A model generated the notes under the pieces. It was given only the letters and a program-made list of their open reading frames with translations. It was not told the origin of the DNA and did no database searches. A program made the position numbers and the translations under genes. Below, piece by piece: positions 47,305 through 58,929 of a stretch of DNA of 64,000 nucleotides; the stretch's first letter is position 1, and each line of letters begins with the position of its first letter. Origin of the DNA: Kitagawia praeruptora (taxonomy: Eukaryota > Streptophyta > Magnoliopsida > Apiales > Apiaceae); the NCBI GenBank assembly GCA_037693485.1, contig CM075345.1:93516001-93580000 (forward strand). The letters run 5' to 3'.

Positions 47305-48687
47305 CTAAAATTTTAGGGACTCAGGTTCACTAGAATCTCTAGAAATTGATGAGAGTTTGGTATCGTCGAATCTGACGTTGTAGCTTTCAGTCACTTTTCG
47401 ATCATTCACTAAGAACACCCTATAAGCTGCCACCACATCTGTGGAGTAACCAACAAAGATTCCTTCACGAGCTTTTGCTGCAAACTTGCCTAGATTTTCA
47501 TCATCTATAAGTACATAGCATTTTGCTCCAAAGACATGAAAGTATTTGATTGTTGGTCTTCTGCTGTTCATTAGCTCACATGGTGTCTTTTCTTTATCTT
47601 TTATGATCAAGGTTCTATTTTGAGTGTAACACACGGTACTCACTGCTTCTGCCCAGAAGTACAGAGGAAGTTTCGAATCATACAACAAAGTTCTTGCTGC
47701 TTCAACCAATGTTCTATTCTTCCTTTCAACTACTCCATTTTGTTGTGGAGTTCTCGGGGCTGAATACTGACGACGTATTCCCTTAGATACACAAAAGTCA
47801 TTCAACACTGCGTTTTTGAATTCAGTGCCATTGTCTGATCTAATCGTCTTCACAGTAAGTGTTGAAACATTCTCAATTTGTGATATGTGATCAATGATTA
47901 GGAAAGGTACTTCGTCTTTCGTCATTGCGAACAATACCCATGTATACTTGGAAAAATCATCCACGATTACCAATGCATATCTTTTCCTAGACAAAGATAA
48001 GACATTCACTGGGCCAAACAAATCCATATGAAGAAGTTGCAGTGGCTCAGTAATACTAGAAATTTCTTTGCTTTTATGCGATGCTCGCTTCGACTTTCCC
48101 ATTTCACAAGCTTCACAGAGTCCTTTAGGGGCGAACTCCATTTGAGGTAGATCTCTCACCAATTCTCGTCTCGCGAGAGCATTCATCGTTTTGAAGTTTA
48201 AGTGAGATAGCTTTTTGTGCCATAACCAGCTTTCATCATCCGAAGCTCTGCTGTAGAAACAGGTGACCTCATTCTGATTTGCTGAATCCATATCTGCAAC
48301 AAAAAGATCTGCCTTTCGAACTCCTCTCAAAGCCAATGAGCCTTCCTTGATGTGAGTGATTGATACACCTTTCTTGTTGAAAACAATTTCGTAACCTTTG
48401 TCACAAAATTGACTGATACTCAACAGATTGTGCTTCAGTCCCTCAACATAGGAAATATCTTCAATGATGACATTACCAGTCTTCAGTTTGCCATATCCCT
48501 TTGTCACACCTATGCTGTCATCTCCAAAGGTAACATAAGGGCCAGCCTTCATAACCAACTCTGTAAGCAGGGACTTGTTTCCAGTCATATGCCTCGATGC
48601 TCCACTGTCTAGCACCCATATAACTTTATTTCTATTCTGCTTAATGCCCTGCAATGACAGATTGATTAGACGTTCTTCGGAACCCAA
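47305..48687 (-). pseudogene. SIRE protease and integrase
   Basis: The frame opens with the protease VIWVLDSGASRHMTG (DSG active site at about residues 26-29). Integrase follows: zinc-binding WHKKLSHLNF with LCEACEMGK (about 155-205), HMDLFGPV (Asp near 220), VDDFSKYTW, IRSDNGTEF (Asp near 283), PQQNGVVERKNRTLVEAARTLL (Glu near 318), and the C-terminal GAKCYVLIDDENLGKFAAKAREGIFVGYS. All DDE residues are present. Its Met start is artificial; a frameshift upstream separates it from the gag linker. Confidence 0.88.
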
Positions 48688-49510
48688 CTTTGATTGGGCC
48701 CGACTTTTCTATAAGATCGAGAATCAACAGATTTAACAACAGGAGATGCACTTTTCTTATCATTACTAGAGCTTTCGACTTTCTACTTTCCTTTCTCAGA
48801 CTTGAAAGATTTGTCAGTCTTAGGAGAAGGTTTGTCACTCCTAACTTAGGAGGACTGACAGTCTTGGTTCTCACATGCTTCTTTTTGATGTTTGAACTAG
48901 CAGCAGTATTTGAGCATGACTGGCAAGATGCATTCATTAAATTCACAAAAGTTTGCATGATGTTAAAAGTGCATGGCATACAATTAGGTTGACCACATTG
49001 TGCATGATTCTTATGCAGATTAATCATCTTATGTGTGGCAGGCATGGCATGTGCAGCAGGAACATTTATGTTAGATTTACATGCATAAGAAAGATGTTCA
49101 GTAGATTTACAGTGATAACATGCTTTCTTTATTCGTTCAGCCTTAACCTCTTTTATGCCTTTTTCTTTCTTACCTTGTTGTTTAACAACCTTAGCTCCTA
49201 TTCCTGCTCTAGATTCATCTCTAGGGAAATTGATTTTAACTTGTTTGATAGGAGTTATAGATTGTGCTTCCTGGCGATCTTCCATCTCAATCTCATATCT
49301 AGCTATTAATTAAGTCTCTTCTTCTAATTGAGGAACAAGGTGTTTGAAGATAGGTTTGACAGTAGATTTAAGAATGCTAGGAATTTCCTTTTTAAGGTCA
49401 CTGGAACTAGTGTCGATAAGTCTCTTCCCTTCTTTCTTAGATAAGTTAGAATAGTCAAGTCCTATACCTATTCCAGTTATCTTCTTAAATGTGTCGTTAT
49501 CTACATGCAC
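48688..49510 (-). pseudogene. SIRE gag-protease linker with second Cys-rich motif, frameshifted
   Basis: After the gag TAA at 49511-49513 the frame continues in phase to a TAA at 49310-49312 and on to about 48860. It is Lys-rich with CYHCKSTEHLSYAC, a second CCHC-type finger (about 49085-49125), and a cluster CGQPNCMPC and CQSC (about 48890-49005). Beyond about 48860 coding character switches frames at least twice before the protease, so frameshifts separate it from pol. The extra finger and Cys cluster are not needed by ordinary copia gag proteins; their role is unknown. Confidence 0.7.
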
Positions 49511-51124
49511 TTAACTAGCAGCTAGTTTGTAAGCTTCGCATTTAATTTCTAACTCAGCTAGTTTGTTCCTAAGACATGCTTCTATTTCTCCCTTAAGGAT
49601 GAGCTTGTGTTCCAAAGATTTAATAAAATCTCTTAGGGAAGTATCTACAGTGCAAGCAGCCTCTAACTCTTCCACTTTTGCCTCAAGCATTCTGCTTTTG
49701 GCGACAAGTGTTTTCTGTTCCTTTTGAGAAGTGTCTAGGCTTTTGCACAACATATAGATCTCTTCGCTAAGAGCCCCGTTCTGTTCCTTATAATCATCAA
49801 TGGATATTTCTACTTTAAGGGTTAGAACTGGTACCTCTGATGTCTCAGCCATGAGGGCAAAGTTTGCTACATGAGTAACATCTTCCTCATCTGAATCATC
49901 CCAAGCTCTTCCTTCTGTTACTAATAAAGCTCTTTTTCCATGTCTTTCCTTCACCAGCGATTCATACTTGCTTTTGAGGGCTTCATATGTCTCTTTTGGA
50001 TAAGTCTGTTTAGGCTTTTTGCAGTCCGTAGCAAAGTGTCCAGCTTCACCACAGTTATAGCATTTGAACTTCATTTTGAAATCCAAAGGAGATTTGTAGC
50101 TGATACTTTTGCCTTTACCATTGAAGCCTGACGAACTACCACCACCCCTAGCAACCCGATAGAAAGATGAAGAATTTCTTTGAGGTCGGTTGCTCTTTCT
50201 GAATCTCATGTTGCTGAACTTCCTTGCCATGTATGCCACGACACTATCGTCCATGTTGTCCAGCTCTTCTTGGGTGAAGTAGTCATCATCACTGTTAGAT
50301 GTGCACTCGTCATTATTATCAACTTGATGTGGTACAGGTGATGATTTAGACTTTTCTGCAATCATTGCCTTCTTAGACTCTTCCTCATCAGCAACTAATC
50401 CTGATGCAGTTTCTTTTCCTTTTGAATCATTGTCCCATGCTTGATCTTGAAGTGTCTCCAGCTCATAGGTCTTTAGTATTCCATAATATTCTTCCAGAGA
50501 AGTTGTATTCAAATCTCTGGTTTCTCTTACTGCGTAGACCCTATGTTCAATGCTCTTTGGCTGGTTCCTCAGATATCTCGTATTGGTCTCAGCCATGGGG
50601 AGAGTTACACCTCTCAGATTCAAATCCAATACCAACTGACTGAATCTTAGATAGACGTCTGTTATGCCTTCTCCTTTTCTTATTCTGAAGGTGTCATACT
50701 CCATCTTGAGTATAAGTGTCTTGTTGCTTCTAACCTCTACAGATCCTTCCATGACAACTTCTATCTTGTCCCAAATCTTCTTTGCTGTAGTCAGACCTTT
50801 GACTATGTTGAACATTTCATGATCAAGGGATTCCATCAAGGTTTGTCGTACGGAAGTATCATAAGCTATTTGCTCCTTGTCAGCATCTGAAAAGTCCGCT
50901 GCCTTTTTAGGCTCAGACCGAGATGGTATAACCTCGTCTCCTTCCGTACGTTCAGGAATAGCCACCATTGGAACAAATTTACCCTTGTCAAGGACTTCCA
51001 GATATTCAGGGTTAACTGTCTCTAAGTAGAGTCTCATTCTGAAAACCCATTCTTCATAGTGATCTCGGTTGAACATTGGGATCTTGAATGCATTTTTAGG
51101 AGCCATTTTAATTCTGGTCACCAA
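49511..51124 (-). CDS. SIRE gag (open, 537 codons)
   Basis: A copia gag forming the particle. The likely start is Met 7 (MAPKNAFKIPMFNRDHYEEW), which matches the usual gag opening. The core has RQTLMESLDHEMFNIVKGL, KKIWDKIEVVMEG and LRFSQLVLDLNLRG. An acidic Ser-rich part is followed by a basic Gly/Ser stretch and the knuckle CYNCGEAGHFATDC at residues 355-368. The C-terminal 110 residues are coiled-coil-like (LEAKVEELEAACTVDTSL, LEHKLILKGEIEACLRNKLAELE). The TAA at 49511-49513 is in phase with the downstream linker, so gag was probably longer originally. Confidence 0.85.
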   Translation of the reverse strand: MVTRIKMAPKNAFKIPMFNRDHYEEWVFRMRLYLETVNPEYLEVLDKGKFVPMVAIPERTEGDEVIPSRSEPKKAADFSDADKEQIAYDTSVRQTLMESLDHEMFNIVKGLTTAKKIWDKIEVVMEGSVEVRSNKTLILKMEYDTFRIRKGEGITDVYLRFSQLVLDLNLRGVTLPMAETNTRYLRNQPKSIEHRVYAVRETRDLNTTSLEEYYGILKTYELETLQDQAWDNDSKGKETASGLVADEEESKKAMIAEKSKSSPVPHQVDNNDECTSNSDDDYFTQEELDNMDDSVVAYMARKFSNMRFRKSNRPQRNSSSFYRVARGGGSSSGFNGKGKSISYKSPLDFKMKFKCYNCGEAGHFATDCKKPKQTYPKETYEALKSKYESLVKERHGKRALLVTEGRAWDDSDEEDVTHVANFALMAETSEVPVLTLKVEISIDDYKEQNGALSEEIYMLCKSLDTSQKEQKTLVAKSRMLEAKVEELEAACTVDTSLRDFIKSLEHKLILKGEIEACLRNKLAELEIKCEAYKLAAS

Positions 51125-51781
51125 AAGTTTCTAAGAACCCAAGACTAGGCTATGTAGAATATATATGTAGAACTTCTGCCTAAGTCGAAATTTCTTTAAG
51201 TAGAAATTTTTGTTCAAGTCGAACTTCACCAAGTAGAAATTATCCAAGTCGAATTTCTATGTAGAAAATCTCAAGTAGAAACTCTATGTAGAACTTTTAT
51301 CCTTGGAATAAATTTGCTGCAGGTTACTTTAATATTGAATAAACAATATTATCTCTTTAACACCTTTTTGACTTTTGAGGCTTTACTCACCTAAATCACC
51401 TAACCCACGTGCTAGGTACTTAATGTCTTCTGATATGCTTTCGGCCGTGAATAATATCAAAAGTCCAAAAACACCTTTTTCACTTTATATCTTTTTGAAA
51501 AGGAAATTAAAAAGTTGTTGGGTTGTCTTCTTTAATAAGAACAAATGATGAACACTCAAGAACACCAAATATCAAAGTACCCAGATTAATTCACAAAAAT
51601 TAATTAAAATACACCCAAGCTAAATAATCACACCTGGAGTATTTAAATAATTTTCTTCGGATGAGTTTTCACTACAAACGAATTAAAGCTCACTTTTCGA
51701 GAATTTTTGAAAAACTCACGAATCTTCTACCAAACACAAGGATCTATGTTTTGTGTGTTAAACATCCGCTCTGATACCAAT
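51125..51781 (-). other. SIRE 5' leader and primer-binding site
   Basis: The primer site TGGTATCAGAGC (complement 51768-51779) sits two bases from the LTR. At about 51165-51305 the leader carries repeated AAGTCGAA, AAGTAGAA and CTATGTAGAA words, like the LTR and the pol-env spacer. No gene. Confidence 0.85.
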
Positions 51782-52833
51782 TGTTAGGTCCAAATGTGTT
51801 GTAGAGGGGGGTGAATACAACTTTTCGAATTTGATAAGCAATAAATACGATGCAATAAATGAACACACATATTCAAGGAATATATGTCTTATATATAACT
51901 TGAAGTGGTTGCTACAACATTCATTACAAAGTATAACAGAAGTTCAGAGAGTAGTGAATGATGCTAAGCTCTGTGAATACACTCTCTCTCTTTTACATGT
52001 GTTTCTCTCAAAAATTGCTCTCTTGAAACATTACACAAGTACTTCTATTTATACTACATGTAATCTATGTCCTGTAGTCTTCAAAGACTAAGATATACGT
52101 GGCCCAATGATGTCCACATAAATCTTGTCTTATCTTGAAAGCTTGGAAATCTGCCAATCAGAAGATGCCATGTGTCATGTTGAAACTGCACTCTAAGTAG
52201 AACTTCTACTTGAGAATTTCTACTTAGTCATCTCGAATTTCTAAGTAGAACTTCTACTTAGAAATATTCTACTTGGTCATCTAGAATATTTAGTACTTAA
52301 AGAATATTCTGGTCTTCAACTTGAAACTTCAATGCACATCTTGAACTTGTGATATCTTCATGTCTTCTTTATTCTTCACCAAGCTCTTGAACATGGATCT
52401 TTATTACTGACATAAACTTGCTATCAATGTCCTGACACTTGATGCACTGGTCTGGTTCATAAGTGACTAGTCTTGATAGTGTTTTTGCTTCTTGAATAAA
52501 TTACCATATTCAATTAGTAATGTAGCTTTCCAATGTTTGCTTTCCTTCTTGTCCACTTGAAATCAATTTGTCTTATTGATACTGATAGTTATGATCTTGA
52601 TTCTTGGCTTTTCAAATCACTGAGGCATGAACAACTTTAACTTGAACTTCTCTCAATGATTTCTTCTTGGCTTGATCATAGTTAACATGTTGAATTGTAT
52701 CAATTACCTTGTCTTCATTTAGTGTTGATTTCTTTGTGGCTTCTTGTTCTTGATTGTCTTTCGGTTAAGTATCTTTTCCTTTAGTTGAGTTACATTAGTT
52801 ATAGTGTTACAAGTTTACACACTCTGCCTTTCA
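51782..52833 (-). repeat. SIRE 5' LTR with TATA box
   Basis: 1052 bp, partner of 29944-30996. On the minus strand TATAAATAG (52045-52053) is the likely promoter. TGATA (52834-52838) follows. Confidence 0.92.
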
Positions 52834-53159
52834 TGATAGACAGATGGGTGTTGGTAGACTTATGTGTATTAAGTGTGTAAGTTGAGAAATAAACTTTTGG
52901 TTATTGAAATGCTTCCTGTAGAAGCATTATTCAACAATGTTCTTAAGTAAGATTCTGGGTTGTAATAACTACTTAACTTTAAACTTATGATATTGTGGAT
53001 GTTGTTCTCTGAGCATATGACTGGTGTGTAATATGTGTGGGGTCTATTGTGTGAGTTTCATTGCGCATTTATATTTCAACTGCCTAGAGTATAGTGTTAT
53101 TAAATGGAAATTGGTCCGTGATGGCCTGGATTCATGACCCCGGATTTGGGGCTGTCACA
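52834..53159 (+). repeat. X2 5' LTR, end part
   Basis: Continues the X2 LTR after the SIRE element (TGATAGACAGATGGG) and ends GGGGCTGTCACA at 53159, matching the end of the X1 LTR on the other strand. Confidence 0.88.
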
Positions 53160-55730
53160 GTTTGGTATCAGAGCTAAGAGTCATAATGCTCAAGAGCAAT
53201 AGTGATAATAATATACACATATAGATATATATGTAATGATATAAAATATGAACTCACATCGAGTTCAAGGGTGGTTTATCGAACGAAGCGTTTATTCTAA
53301 GTAGTGATTATAATTTTATAGATTATTACTAATAAAAGTTTATGTTTTAGTATAGGGAGAGGAGATTGGTGAGCCAAAGTTAAGGGTATTTAAAGTCTTC
53401 TTGTGTTTAAGGGAGTTTGAAGAAATATTGTAAGTGGATTGGTGAATAGACACTGATTGTTTCAATTGATTGTGGAGATGAAATGGTGAAACTGAGATTT
53501 GTCGGTAAAGCCAAGATATACCTTAAGGACCAAGACAGACTGAGAAATTCCGAGATTGACTTAAATGAAAAGGTTATTATGTTAAAAGTGTTTAACTTAT
53601 GTAGCACACGGGATTGATATGAGAAAGGGAATATTTGATGTATCGGGAAGTGTACGTTAGACAATCTCGTGAGTATAAGTGGTATGTTAGAATATACAAT
53701 TATAAAGTATAGTTTTAAAAGGGTCCTTGATACTGGAGCATTGTCAGGATAAGACGATCAACATTACGTAAGTATATCGATTAGAAGGTTGTGTTCTATT
53801 ATGGATAAAGGCAGAGAGTATCGAGCCAAGTCACGACTAGGTAAATGAAGATAATTGGGAATAGCAGACGATGGGTTAAGGTTACATGGTGAGTGCCAAA
53901 TTTAAGAAATTTTGGAGAGTACGCAGTCTAAGATATAAATAGAATTTGAGGAAAACCTTCCATTATTGGGATTTTCAATTGGGCAGAGGCTATTAACAGT
54001 ACCTATTTTCAAACTCCTAAAGCCCTGCTAAATTATATTATTGAGTTTCAAATTTTCCTCCACTGGTGAGTAATTCCAGGGTGATCTATCACCTCTTATT
54101 CAAAAAGGGCCTGTATCTTTTCAAAACTTTCTGGTACCTTTAGAATGTATTTCAAAATTTTATTCGATCTATCTTAGTCAAAATATTTCTCTAAGATTAT
54201 TTTTGAAAGGTGGTATATATCATCATGATTTAAATTTTTCTTTATATTTTTACTACAACTAAGAAGAACAACCCTATATGTATACACAAGGACGATCTGT
54301 CTGTGTGATTGAAAGTCGGAGGGGACGCCCTCCTTTGTGTGACATACGGGTTCTTCCATAATATTGATTTCTCAGATATCCTTTTATTTCAAATAAAAGT
54401 TATTTAAAACTCTTAATCTTATGAATTGTTGTGGGACCCTTGCTTGTTTCTGGGTTCGTTTCAATTCAAAGTTTCTTAAATTCTATCAATTGTTTCGAAT
54501 ACAGAAGATTTCATTAATGGATGGGATAATGGAAGTAAGGTTTAGAGTATATGTGATTATACAAGGGAACTGGAGATTCTAAGGGAAATTTCAATAAGAG
54601 ATAATTAGAGCTAGAAGCGTTTCAATATAAGAGAGGAATGAATTTCGTGAGAAGAAATGGGTATATTTGATGATTAGTAAGAGAAAATAATATGAGGAAT
54701 TTTAAGGCATAATTGAGATTTACTATTGAGAGTAAGGTGTATTTTAAGGATAGCAGAGAGAGATTAAAAATGTTAATTATTCAAAGGATTAATCCAAAAG
54801 GTGTGGATGAGTGAAACTTGAGGTAAAGATTTTGATGAGAATAATAAAGGGAAATTACATAGGTGGAATAGATAGTATATCATGAAGGAACTAAGGTGGG
54901 TCAGCAAGATGTAAAGATCGTATAGTGAACAATAGACATATGGGATAAGGTATCCGGAGGAAATTGCAGGTATGCTCTAATTTAACCTCTTAAGAGTAAA
55001 TGTTTGGTTAGGGATCAATTAAGTCAATGAATGGTGTAAATGGACAGATAATATAGATAAGAATAATCTATCTGTGAGAAAGTAAACTATGGTGATATAA
55101 GAAAGTGAGTTATTCTCGTGTCATCCAAATCAATATCTTTTAAGGGTCAGAGAACTCTATAGAAAGGAGATTAAGAGTATGAGAGAAAGTGTGAGAATAT
55201 ATTTTTCAAGGATAAAGGAAAAGTACATTCTTGTTTAGGTACGAACAGGAAATATATATTATAGGTAATATTTTCTTACAATTATTTCAAGGAATATTAG
55301 TAGAAATTATTTCTGGAAAATTTTACAGAGATGAGATATAGGAATATTGAGGTGTTAATATTTATGTCATGATAGAGATCAAAATATAGACAAACCATAG
55401 TGAGATACACTACCATTCAGGGGAGGCTAATGTGGTGGCCGATACCCTTAGTCAAAAGAAGAAGGAGAGATGAGATAATATAGAATGATGGAATGCAGGA
55501 GAAGGTTAGTAAGGAAAAGATAGTGAAAGTACTGCTATTGATAAGCTAAATGGCATGTTGATGAATGACAAGCAAGTGTATGTTGGTGTATTTCTGTACA
55601 AACAAGATAGGGATGTTTAGAGAAGAACTAAAAGATGGAGGAAGTAATGTGAGAATTTGAAGGTGTTATGTGGGAAAGGTAATTATCGATATTTTCAACG
55701 TGATTCCGGAACGGAATCCTTTTAAGGGGG
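53160..55730 (+). other. X2 internal region: primer site, decayed Ty3 relics, purine tract
   Basis: The primer site TGGTATCAGAGC is at 53163-53174, and the purine tract TTTTAAGGGGG precedes the 3' LTR at 55720-55730. Coding relics include an out-of-context SIDCGDEMVKLRFVGKAKIY segment (about 53456-53520), as in X1, and EIHYHSGEANVVADTLSQKK (about 55407-55470), the end of a Ty3 RNase H domain (usually YHPGKANVVADALSRK). X1's internal region matches it except around 55360-55620. There is no full gene. Confidence 0.75.
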
Positions 55731-58578
55731 TGTAATAACCTTAACTTTTAGAATGCTACAGTGCCTAAATGAATAGTAATTTTGAGGATTTAGGGAAATG
55801 GTATGTAAGTACCCTAGATTTGAAATGGAAAATGAATAATCAGGAACCATATTGATGTTGTACTATGAAAATGAGTGACTCAAAATGATAATGGATTTCA
55901 GAAATTCCTGAATATGAACTTTAAGGATTTTCGATTTCGATTGAGACTCTATTGAATGTGATATTAAGGAGTATAGAAATGTTAAAGGGTTTATATCTTG
56001 AGGAAATAGTGAAATTAGGTTAAACCAAGGAGTGATCAAGTCAAGGAAATGCCAAGGGAATTTAGATTGTTAAACGAGTTTGAGAATGCTTGAGAACCCG
56101 AGAGATAACCGGGAGAGCAACTTCTGAGAAAAAAGAGAATATACCAAGGATATTGGATCTAATACCTACTTGAGGATTAGAATCACCCTAACACACTAAT
56201 ATATGATGTGGGAGAGGATATTATATATCCAAGGAATTTACAAAGGAGAAACCACTGAGACGATCGCAGAAATCAATCGATGAATCAAATGACGAGAGAA
56301 GTTTGAACGAAGCCCAAATTTCGGCCCAATACAAAACAAGGAGTTTATTTATTGATTTAATTAAGTGGCTTATGGTGAAAGCCAAGGGGCAAGGGCAAGA
56401 GTGGAAGAATTATGAAAGGGCAAGGATAATGTGGTAAAAACAAACAAAAGAAAACCAAACAAATATCAAACCAAGCTTCTTAGATACTTCTTGCACAAGA
56501 ACCAAGGATCCAACACAGCCATACATCTGATCTTATCTTGTAAATATCATTAGATCAAAGTTGGATAAGTCAATATTGGATCAAAAGTGAAGAAAAAACA
56601 AGAAACACACCATTCCACACAAACTGCCCAGCAGGAATAACTTTGAGAGAAAAATTCATAACCCAAGATCCAAAGCTCTAAAAATCACCAAATTTTAACC
56701 ATAGCTTCTCCACTCTATGGGGAAGATTCGTTCAAAATTTCATGGTCAACAAAGTAGTATAGCCTAGTCAAATCCATGCTCAAAGTTGGGGAAACAAATC
56801 TGTCCAGTTTCTGTCCAGTGGGACAAATTGGATCAAAACCATAGCTAGGAAGCTTTGTTTTTTGTGATCTATAGCTCAAATCAAATCTTATGAAGATACC
56901 AAGAGGTGGTAAAAATTTGAGAGCCAAACTCTTATTTTTCGATTTTCTATGATTTTTACAAAGTGATAGATGAATAGTAACCTTCAAGAACTAACTTTTG
57001 GTTTTATGATTTCTTTAGTTGATCCAAGCTACTTTAAGGTTGTTTAAGGACTATCCAAGGCTTATTAAGTGTTTTTCACTCTACAAAGAAGGTATAAAGC
57101 TCAAGAACCCTTAGTATTACTTTGAGTTGATGATGGATTATGGTTGGTTAAGTAGTTAAAGTTGTATAAAGTATAAAATCATGATGATATATGTGTTTAT
57201 AAGTGATTTGATTGAGTATGGAAGTGAGTTGTGCTTGTAACCATGGCTGGTATGATGACCACATGGTGTAGGGAATAATATAGGTGTTGGATGATGGATT
57301 GGGAGGAGTGATGATTTGGGAATTGTTAAGAATATAGCCGTTATAATGTCCGATTTTCGTTAAAACTAAAACTACCTTGTATTTGGGCAGATGTCACGAA
57401 CTGGTAAGGGTCAGTAGGGTGTGTCAACTGAACATGAGAAGATAGAGATTAGTTCATAGATCGTTTTGATATAAAGTACGTTAAAATATGATGAACGGTT
57501 TAGGAGAAAAGTGAGTTTTAGTGAAAGTCGTTCGAAAACCGAGAAAATGCAATTGTGTCAACTTTGAGGCTATAATTGACATACTTAGACATTCTTAAAA
57601 ATTATGAAATTTTGGGAGGATATAGTAGGATGATCAGAGAAGAATTACCCACTGACCTTGGGTGAAAATTCGAAATTTATATTTTATGAGAATTTTCACA
57701 GTTGAGAGTGGTTGTTAAGAAAATGGTGTAAATCGCTAAAACTTTGATTGAGTCTAAAAATGGATAAGTTCTTGGAACTTTTGGTACATAAAGGCTATGT
57801 TAAACATATATTATGTGTCAAGGGTGTTAGTATATATATATATATATCTAGGGGTTAAGTGGTTAAGTGGAATATATTCTGATGGTGATCCTTTTTGTTT
57901 CTATAGATACTCGACACGAGCACCGGATCATACTTTTTGGGATTAGAGATCGAGACAAGATTTCTTCTATCTATACTTTTGATTTAATATTCTTTTTTTA
58001 AATAATTGCGATTTAATAAATATTATTTGATTATTATTTAATACTTTTAAAATAGATGGAATATTTTATATATATAAGAGCGTATTTGATTTCATTGAAT
58101 ACAGAGGAGATGTCTGAGTCATAATCAAAGTATTATGACATATATATTTTTAAAGGTGATGATAAATGGAAATGGAAATGATATATATGAATGGAAATGT
58201 GAATGGAAATGTGTGAATGGTATATGGAAATGGAAATGGAAAATATGGAATGATGTTTTATAAATGGAATAATGATTTTTCAAAAAGGGGGACTGCAACA
58301 GAAAGCGTAAGAGGCTGTGTGTGGCACAGTCCAGCACTCATTATTTTATTCCGGCCTATGTGTTGCCGATGGAGGATGTAGTGGAGAACCTTCCTCCAGG
58401 AGGATGTAGTGGAGAACCTTCCTCCAGGGATGTTTGACATTCCTTCTACTAGTAGTAAACAAAAAGCAGGTACGATTAGGCGACTGATCAACGTCCTAAC
58501 GTATCTGGCGCTAGCGGATATCCCCAAAACTTTTAAAAGAAGAATTGAAAATGGTCATAGTTTTATATACTGAAAAAG
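55731..58578 (+). repeat. X2 3' LTR, part left of the CACTA element
   Basis: Starts TGTAATAACC like 26167. The (TA)n run is short here (57831-57848). The 28-bp tandem (58373-58428) matches that of the 5' LTR. About 400 bp present at 28455-28855 are absent at about 57975. It ends with AAG (58576-58578), the CACTA target duplication; the intact target CTGAAAAAGGAAAA is seen in the 5' LTR at about 29432. Confidence 0.88.
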
Positions 58579-58589
58579 CACTACTAAAA

Positions 58590-58800
58590 ATCTGTTAATA
58601 GACATCACCATTTTTAACATCGATTTCAATAAAACCGATGTTAAAAATCAAATTAACGTCAGTCGTTTTAAAACTGATGTCTTTTAAACATTCAGACATC
58701 ACTTGAGTTACCAACCGATGTCTAAATGTTTCCTTTAAAAATATTTAGACATCACTTCATTTATGAACCGATGTCTAAATGTCTACTTAAAAAAATAAAC
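58590..58800. repeat. CACTA 5' subterminal repeats
   Basis: Several copies of GACATCAC and AACCGATGTCTAAATG, in direct and inverted arrangement, between the terminus and an AAACGCGCGG stretch at about 58797. They match the 3' subterminal array. Confidence 0.85.
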
Positions 58801-58929
58801 GCGCGGATTATTCCCCCCTTAGTTTTATTTTCCCCCTTTCTAAGTTTCATTTGCCGCTCTTTGCCAAATCTATTCCCCCCTTAACCAAAATTTTGTATAA
58901 TTTCCCCCCACCCCCCAATTCTATTATTA

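Larger units (their letters stand above)
29944..52833 (-). mobile_element. SIRE/Maximus-type Ty1/copia retrotransposon with env-like ORF, itself interrupted by Copia2
   Basis: The LTRs are 29944-30996 and 51782-52833, with TGATA duplications outside (29939-29943, 52834-52838). The empty site is visible in the X1 LTR. On the minus strand the order is LTR, tRNA-Met primer site, gag, linker, protease, integrase, RT, RNase H, a spacer with palindromic repeats, a long env-like ORF, purine tract AAATAGGGGGAGAT (30997-31010), LTR. An env-like ORF after RNase H is the mark of the SIRE/Maximus lineage. I count seven substitutions and one indel between the LTRs. Without Copia2 and its duplication the element is about 14.3 kb. 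Confidence 0.9.
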
